Source: JAVBPP01 sp031549535 (GTDB taxonomy: Bacteria > Bacillota > Clostridia > Oscillospirales > Acutalibacteraceae). From it: a stretch of 15,804 bases of DNA. Below the pieces are notes generated by a model, which did not search any database, was not told where the DNA came from, and worked only from the letters and a program-made list of their open reading frames with translations. Location of the stretch: positions 1-15,804 of the forward strand of contig JAVBPP010000112.1 of the NCBI GenBank assembly GCA_031549535.1, in the 5' to 3' direction. A program made the position numbers and the translations under genes. Below are positions 12,802 to 15,804 of the stretch, one piece after another (within the stretch, counting starts at the first letter, position 1; each line of letters opens with the position of its first letter).

Positions 12802-13740
12802 TCAGGAAAGCTGTTTGCTTGCCCAATCGGCGATATCCCCGAAAATTTCGCTGCGGTTGAGCTCGTTGAGTATTTCGTGGCGGCAGTCGTCATACAGCGT
12901 GCATTGCAGCTTATCGTGTCCGCTCTCCCGCAGCTCCCGCTCCACGAGCTCTACGCCCGCGCCGTAGCCGCCGACAGGGTCCTCTTTGCCGGAAATCAGC
13001 AGGATGGGCAAATCGCGGCGCAGATTTTCATACCAGCTTTTCGCTGAAACCGCCTGCAGCAGGCGAAACATATCGCGAAAGCCTGCCACTGTAAAGTTAA
13101 ATCCGCATTCCGGGTCCGCCTCATAGGCATCGACTATGGCCGTGTCACGCGTCAGCCAGTCGCTTGCCGTGCGCGGGTTCGGGATGCGTTTGTTATTTGC
13201 GCCCAGCGCCAGCTTATGTACAAATTCGCTGCGGTGCCGCCCGCCCTTGCTTTTTGCAAGCAGGTTGGTGATAAAAATACCCAGCCCGGCGGCGGGGTTC
13301 GGTCCGCTTGTGCCGCAAAAAATTGCGCCGGCGAGCTCAGAGCCATACTTTTCGGCGTACAGCCGTGCCACAAACGAGCCCATGCTATGGCCAAAAAAGA
13401 GAACCGGCTTTTCCGGGTATTCCCGGCGTGCGATATCCGTGAGCAGCTTGCAATCGTTCACAATGCCCAACCAACCGTCACGCTCGCCGAAATAGCCGTA
13501 ATCCGCCCGGTGCGCGGCCGATTTGCCGTGCCCCGCGTGGTCAATCACATAAACCGCAAACCCGCGTGTGCAAAGGTATTGCGCAAATTCATCATAACGT
13601 GCACCATGCTCCGCCATGCCGTGCGCAATCTGGAAAATTGCCCGCACCTCCCCGGCGTCCGCCGGTGTCCAGCTCCGGGCATACAGCTCTCCCACACCCG
13701 TAGTGGAGGAAAACCGATATTCGTTCTTCTCAATTTGCAT
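12802..13740 (-). CDS. Alpha/beta hydrolase, monoacylglycerol-lipase/lysophospholipase-like
   Basis: The product has 312 residues and is cytoplasmic, with no signal peptide. It matches the Hydrolase_4 group: HGMAEHGARYDEFAQYL (oxyanion region, 40-56), VYVIDHAGHGKS, and the nucleophile elbow GHSMGS with Ser119. LPILLISGKEDPVG carries Asp254, and DDCRHEILNE carries His288. The triad is complete. Such enzymes hydrolyse acyl esters of glycerol or other short substrates. AGGAGG seven bases upstream fixes the start at 13740; a longer frame to 13824 runs through the promoter region. An extended -10, TGGTATACT, lies at about 13774-13782 on the minus strand. The gene stands alone, convergent with the GH28-like gene. 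The natural substrate cannot be told from sequence. Confidence 0.88.
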   Translation of the reverse strand: MQIEKNEYRFSSTTGVGELYARSWTPADAGEVRAIFQIAHGMAEHGARYDEFAQYLCTRGFAVYVIDHAGHGKSAAHRADYGYFGERDGWLGIVNDCKLLTDIARREYPEKPVLFFGHSMGSFVARLYAEKYGSELAGAIFCGTSGPNPAAGLGIFITNLLAKSKGGRHRSEFVHKLALGANNKRIPNPRTASDWLTRDTAIVDAYEADPECGFNFTVAGFRDMFRLLQAVSAKSWYENLRRDLPILLISGKEDPVGGYGAGVELVERELRESGHDKLQCTLYDDCRHEILNELNRSEIFGDIADWASKQLS

Positions 13741-13773
13741 ATCGCCGCCTCCTGTCTTTTCTTTTGTAGGTTT

Positions 13774-13782
13774 AGTATACCA
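13774..13782 (-). promoter_or_regulatory. Extended -10 promoter of the lipase-like gene
   Basis: On the minus strand TGGTATACT, with no good -35 at 17 bases but an AT-rich upstream tract. It lies 34 bases before the start codon. Confidence 0.5.
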
Positions 13783-13823
13783 TAATTCTAGAAAAAAATA
13801 TAGGGATTTCGGCAAAATAACCA

Positions 13824-13859
13824 ATGCGCCAAGGCGTCCCGAGGGGCGGCTTGGCGCAT
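13824..13859 (-). terminator. Terminator of the surface protein gene
   Basis: ATGCGCCAAG (13824-13833) and CTTGGCGCAT (13850-13859) form a perfect 10-bp stem with a GC-rich inner part. On the minus strand it is followed by TGGTTATTTTG. It sits 14 bases past the stop codon of the surface protein. Confidence 0.7.
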
Positions 13860-13873
13860 GGAAACTTGTTGCA

Positions 13874-15804
13874 CTATTTCACTGTGACCTTGCAAGTAGC
13901 CGTTTTTCCGTTACAAACCTTCACCGTAATCGTAGCCGTACCGGCCTTCACCGCCGTGAGCTTGCCGGTTTTGGCGTCCACCTTGACGACAGCGGAGTTG
14001 CTGGACGAAAACTTCCGCGCATAGCTCGCCGCGCCGGAATTGAGGGTGACGGCAAGTGTTTTCGTGGTGCCTTTGGTCATGGTCAAGGGATTCGGCGTAA
14101 GCTTGACGCTGGTGGGCGCGGGTTTGACGGTGACAGTTATACTTTTCTTCACGCCATTATAAAGGGTCAGCGTGATGGTCGCCGTGCCCGCCTTTAACGC
14201 CGTGATTTTACCGTTTGTGTCCACGATGGCAACAGCCTTGTTGCTGGACGACCAGGTGCGCTTATAACTCGCCGCGCCGGATGGGGCGAAGGTTGCCGTG
14301 GCGGCGAAAGTCTCTTTCACGCCGAGGGTTACGGCGGTTTTGTTGAGGGCGATACTGGTCGGTGCGGCCTTGACTGTGACGGTCATACTCTTTTTTACGC
14401 CGTTGTAGAGGGTTAACGTGATGGTCGCCGTGCCCGCCTTCAGCGCCGTGATTTTGCCGTTTGTGTCCACGAGGGCGACTGCCTTGTTGGTGCTTGACCA
14501 CGTGCGCTTATAACTCGCCGCGCCGGATGGGGCGAAGGTTGCTGTGACGGCGAAAGTCTCTTTTACGCCGAGGGTGACGGCGGTTTTGTTGAGGGTGATG
14601 GAGGTCGGCGCGGCCTTGACTGTGACGGTCATGCTCTTTTTCACGCCGTTGTAGAGGGTTAACGTGATGGTAGCCGTGCCCGCCTTCAGCGCCGTGATTT
14701 TGCCGTTTGTGTCCACGATGGCGACCGCCTTGTTGCTGCTTGACCAAGTGCGCTTATAACTCGCCGCACCGGATGGGGCTAAGGTTGCCGTGGCGGTGAA
14801 AGTCTCTTTCACGCCGAGGGTTACGGCGGATTTGTTGAGGGCGATACTGGTCGGCGCGGCCTTGACTGTAACGGTGCAGGTAGCCGTTTTGCCCATGGCG
14901 GTTTTGGCGGTGATGACCACGGTGCCCGCCTTGGCAGTCGTGATTTTGCCCGCCGTGTCCACGGTGGCGATGGTTTTATCGGCGGAGCTCCAGGTCACCG
15001 TGATGGGTGCGTCCAGCGTTACCACCGGGGCAAAGCTCTCCTTCACGCCCAGCGTGACGGCGGTTTTGCTCAGCTTGATGTTCGGATTCTTGGGCAGTAC
15101 CTCAGACTTGATCACCGCCTGACAGCGCGTGCAGCGCAGCTCCCGCTTGCCGTCCTTGGTGGTGGTTGCTTGCGTAACAGTGAACCACTTGCCGCTGTCG
15201 TGACCGAGCTTGGTGATGGATTGGGTTTCTGTCTGGTTGCAGACGGAGCAGCTGCGGGTTTTGATGCCTGCGGTTGTGCAGGTGGATTGGGTGGTGGTGG
15301 ACCAGGTGCTCCAAACGTGGTTACGAACTGAACCGTATTCCACGCCGCAACGGCTGCATTTTGCCTTTGTAGTGCAAGTTGAGGTGCCGCCACTGTGGCC
15401 AAGGGCGTTCGTGAAGTTACCCTGATAACTGTCACCGCAGGTGCAGCTGTAAATGGTATAACCTTGGGCGGTGCAGGTGGGGGCGGTGACTTTTGCAGTA
15501 TAGCTGTGGGTGTGGGTGAGTTTTACAAAGGGAATGCTGTTTTGGCTTGCGTAGGTTTCAGCGTAGGATTTTTCGTAGCCGTGGATGGTGATGTTGGCGC
15601 AGCCGTTGAAAGCGTTCGTGCCAACGCCCGTCACGCTATTCGGAATTGTCACATTCAGCACCGCACCGTTACGCGCTAGCGCATAACTGGGGATCGCTGT
15701 CATGCCTTGTTCAAACGTTACTGTCTCTAAACTGCCGGCGCCGTCTACGCAGCTACGGTATTCACCATAGCCTAAATATACGTGCATTGAAGTTACCGCT
15801 TTGG
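13874..15804 (-). CDS. Surface protein: leucine-rich repeats, Cys-rich segments and five Big_2 domains (5' end beyond the window)
   Basis: About 643 residues are visible. The frame is open to the right edge, so the N-terminus, where a signal peptide would lie, is missing; the ATG at 15787 is internal. First come BspA-like (LRR_5) leucine-rich repeats (LETVTFEQGMTAIPSYAL; VTIPNSVTGVGTNAFNGC). About 140 residues follow with repeated CTCG, CSRCG, CSVC and CTRC motifs between HTHSY and LPKNP. Then five bacterial Ig-like Big_2 domains of about 82 residues run to the end, each with a KAGTATITL-like closing motif. The three middle domains are nearly identical and correspond to 246-bp DNA repeats. 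There is no LPXTG or choline-binding tail, so the attachment mode is unclear. Such proteins act in adhesion or as large secreted scaffolds; the precise role is unknown. Confidence 0.9.
   Translation of the reverse strand, partial: KAVTSMHVYLGYGEYRSCVDGAGSLETVTFEQGMTAIPSYALARNGAVLNVTIPNSVTGVGTNAFNGCANITIHGYEKSYAETYASQNSIPFVKLTHTHSYTAKVTAPTCTAQGYTIYSCTCGDSYQGNFTNALGHSGGTSTCTTKAKCSRCGVEYGSVRNHVWSTWSTTTQSTCTTAGIKTRSCSVCNQTETQSITKLGHDSGKWFTVTQATTTKDGKRELRCTRCQAVIKSEVLPKNPNIKLSKTAVTLGVKESFAPVVTLDAPITVTWSSADKTIATVDTAGKITTAKAGTVVITAKTAMGKTATCTVTVKAAPTSIALNKSAVTLGVKETFTATATLAPSGAASYKRTWSSSNKAVAIVDTNGKITALKAGTATITLTLYNGVKKSMTVTVKAAPTSITLNKTAVTLGVKETFAVTATFAPSGAASYKRTWSSTNKAVALVDTNGKITALKAGTATITLTLYNGVKKSMTVTVKAAPTSIALNKTAVTLGVKETFAATATFAPSGAASYKRTWSSSNKAVAIVDTNGKITALKAGTATITLTLYNGVKKSITVTVKPAPTSVKLTPNPLTMTKGTTKTLAVTLNSGAASYARKFSSSNSAVVKVDAKTGKLTAVKAGTATITVKVCNGKTATCKVTVK
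14119..14856. repeat. Three tandem 246-bp units within the surface protein gene
   Basis: The marker CGGCCTTGAC recurs at 14365, 14611 and 14857 and as CGGGTTTGAC at 14119, an exact 246-bp period (82 codons). Units differ at few positions, mostly silent or conservative (for example Ala/Thr/Val changes in the KETF-ATAT segment). This suggests recent duplication or ongoing conversion between units. Confidence 0.9.

Noticed and set aside
11592..12893. Long minus-strand frame of 433 codons
   Set aside because: It is antisense to the GH28-like gene, whose motifs, ribosome site and hairpin are clear. The frame is open only because of GC-rich codon structure, and its product matches no family.
13216..14197. 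Plus-strand frames over the lipase and its leader
   Set aside because: They are antisense to a gene with a complete catalytic triad and lack ribosome sites.
14119..14856. CRISPR-like or satellite array
   Set aside because: The period is 246 bp, in frame, and translates to Big_2 domains.

Overview
The window looks like chromosome from a gut-type Firmicute, probably Clostridia near Oscillospirales. The basis is near-consensus sigma-A promoters, strong AGGAGG-type ribosome binding sites, BspA-like leucine-rich repeats fused to Big_2 domains, and GPH sugar symporters. The taxonomic guess is an inference and only moderately secure.

The left half (493-7522) is one integrated mobile element of about 7.0 kb. 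It is bounded by a perfect 14-bp direct repeat, TGGCAGGGGCAGAA, at 493-506 and 7509-7522. The right copy is exactly the 3' end, CCA included, of a tRNA-Trp gene on the minus strand. The left copy still has a terminator-like hairpin (445-480) beside it, which was probably the tRNA operon's own terminator before insertion. The element carries a PD-(D/E)XK-type DUF6602-like protein, a small unknown protein, an XRE repressor, a short serine recombinase with a palindromic operator, an 0.8-kb non-coding block with 41-bp repeats, a two-membrane-segment zinc-ribbon protein, a 53-residue protein, and a large serine integrase. No relaxase, conjugation or phage structural gene is visible.

The most unusual point concerns the integrase gene. 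Its last codons lie inside the attachment core, and the integrated form stops inside the tRNA gene after two extra residues. If the element is closed into a circle in silico, the same frame runs through the core into 507-643 and adds 45 codons. The rebuilt attP is a roughly 48-bp dyad (TTGATAC-N7-GGCA-N12-TGCC-N7-GTATCAA) whose centre falls in the 14-bp core, as expected for a serine integrase. Integration would therefore replace the integrase C-terminus and uncouple the integrase from the DUF6602-like gene that follows it in the circle.

From 7509 rightwards the sequence is chromosomal, and after the tRNAs it is clearly GC-richer. Two tRNA genes (a CAU tRNA and tRNA-Trp) share a consensus promoter on the minus strand. 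A carbohydrate-use cluster follows: a GH29 fucosidase, a GPH-family symporter, an anchored esterase broken by a TGA at a Trp position, a GH28-like beta-helix enzyme, and a monoacylglycerol-lipase-like hydrolase. The right edge holds the 3' part of a surface protein with leucine-rich repeats, Cys-rich segments and five Big_2 domains, three of them in near-identical 246-bp tandem units.

Left of the element (1-492) is a truncated nitrilase-family gene in AT-richer DNA. It may be host sequence or an older insertion.
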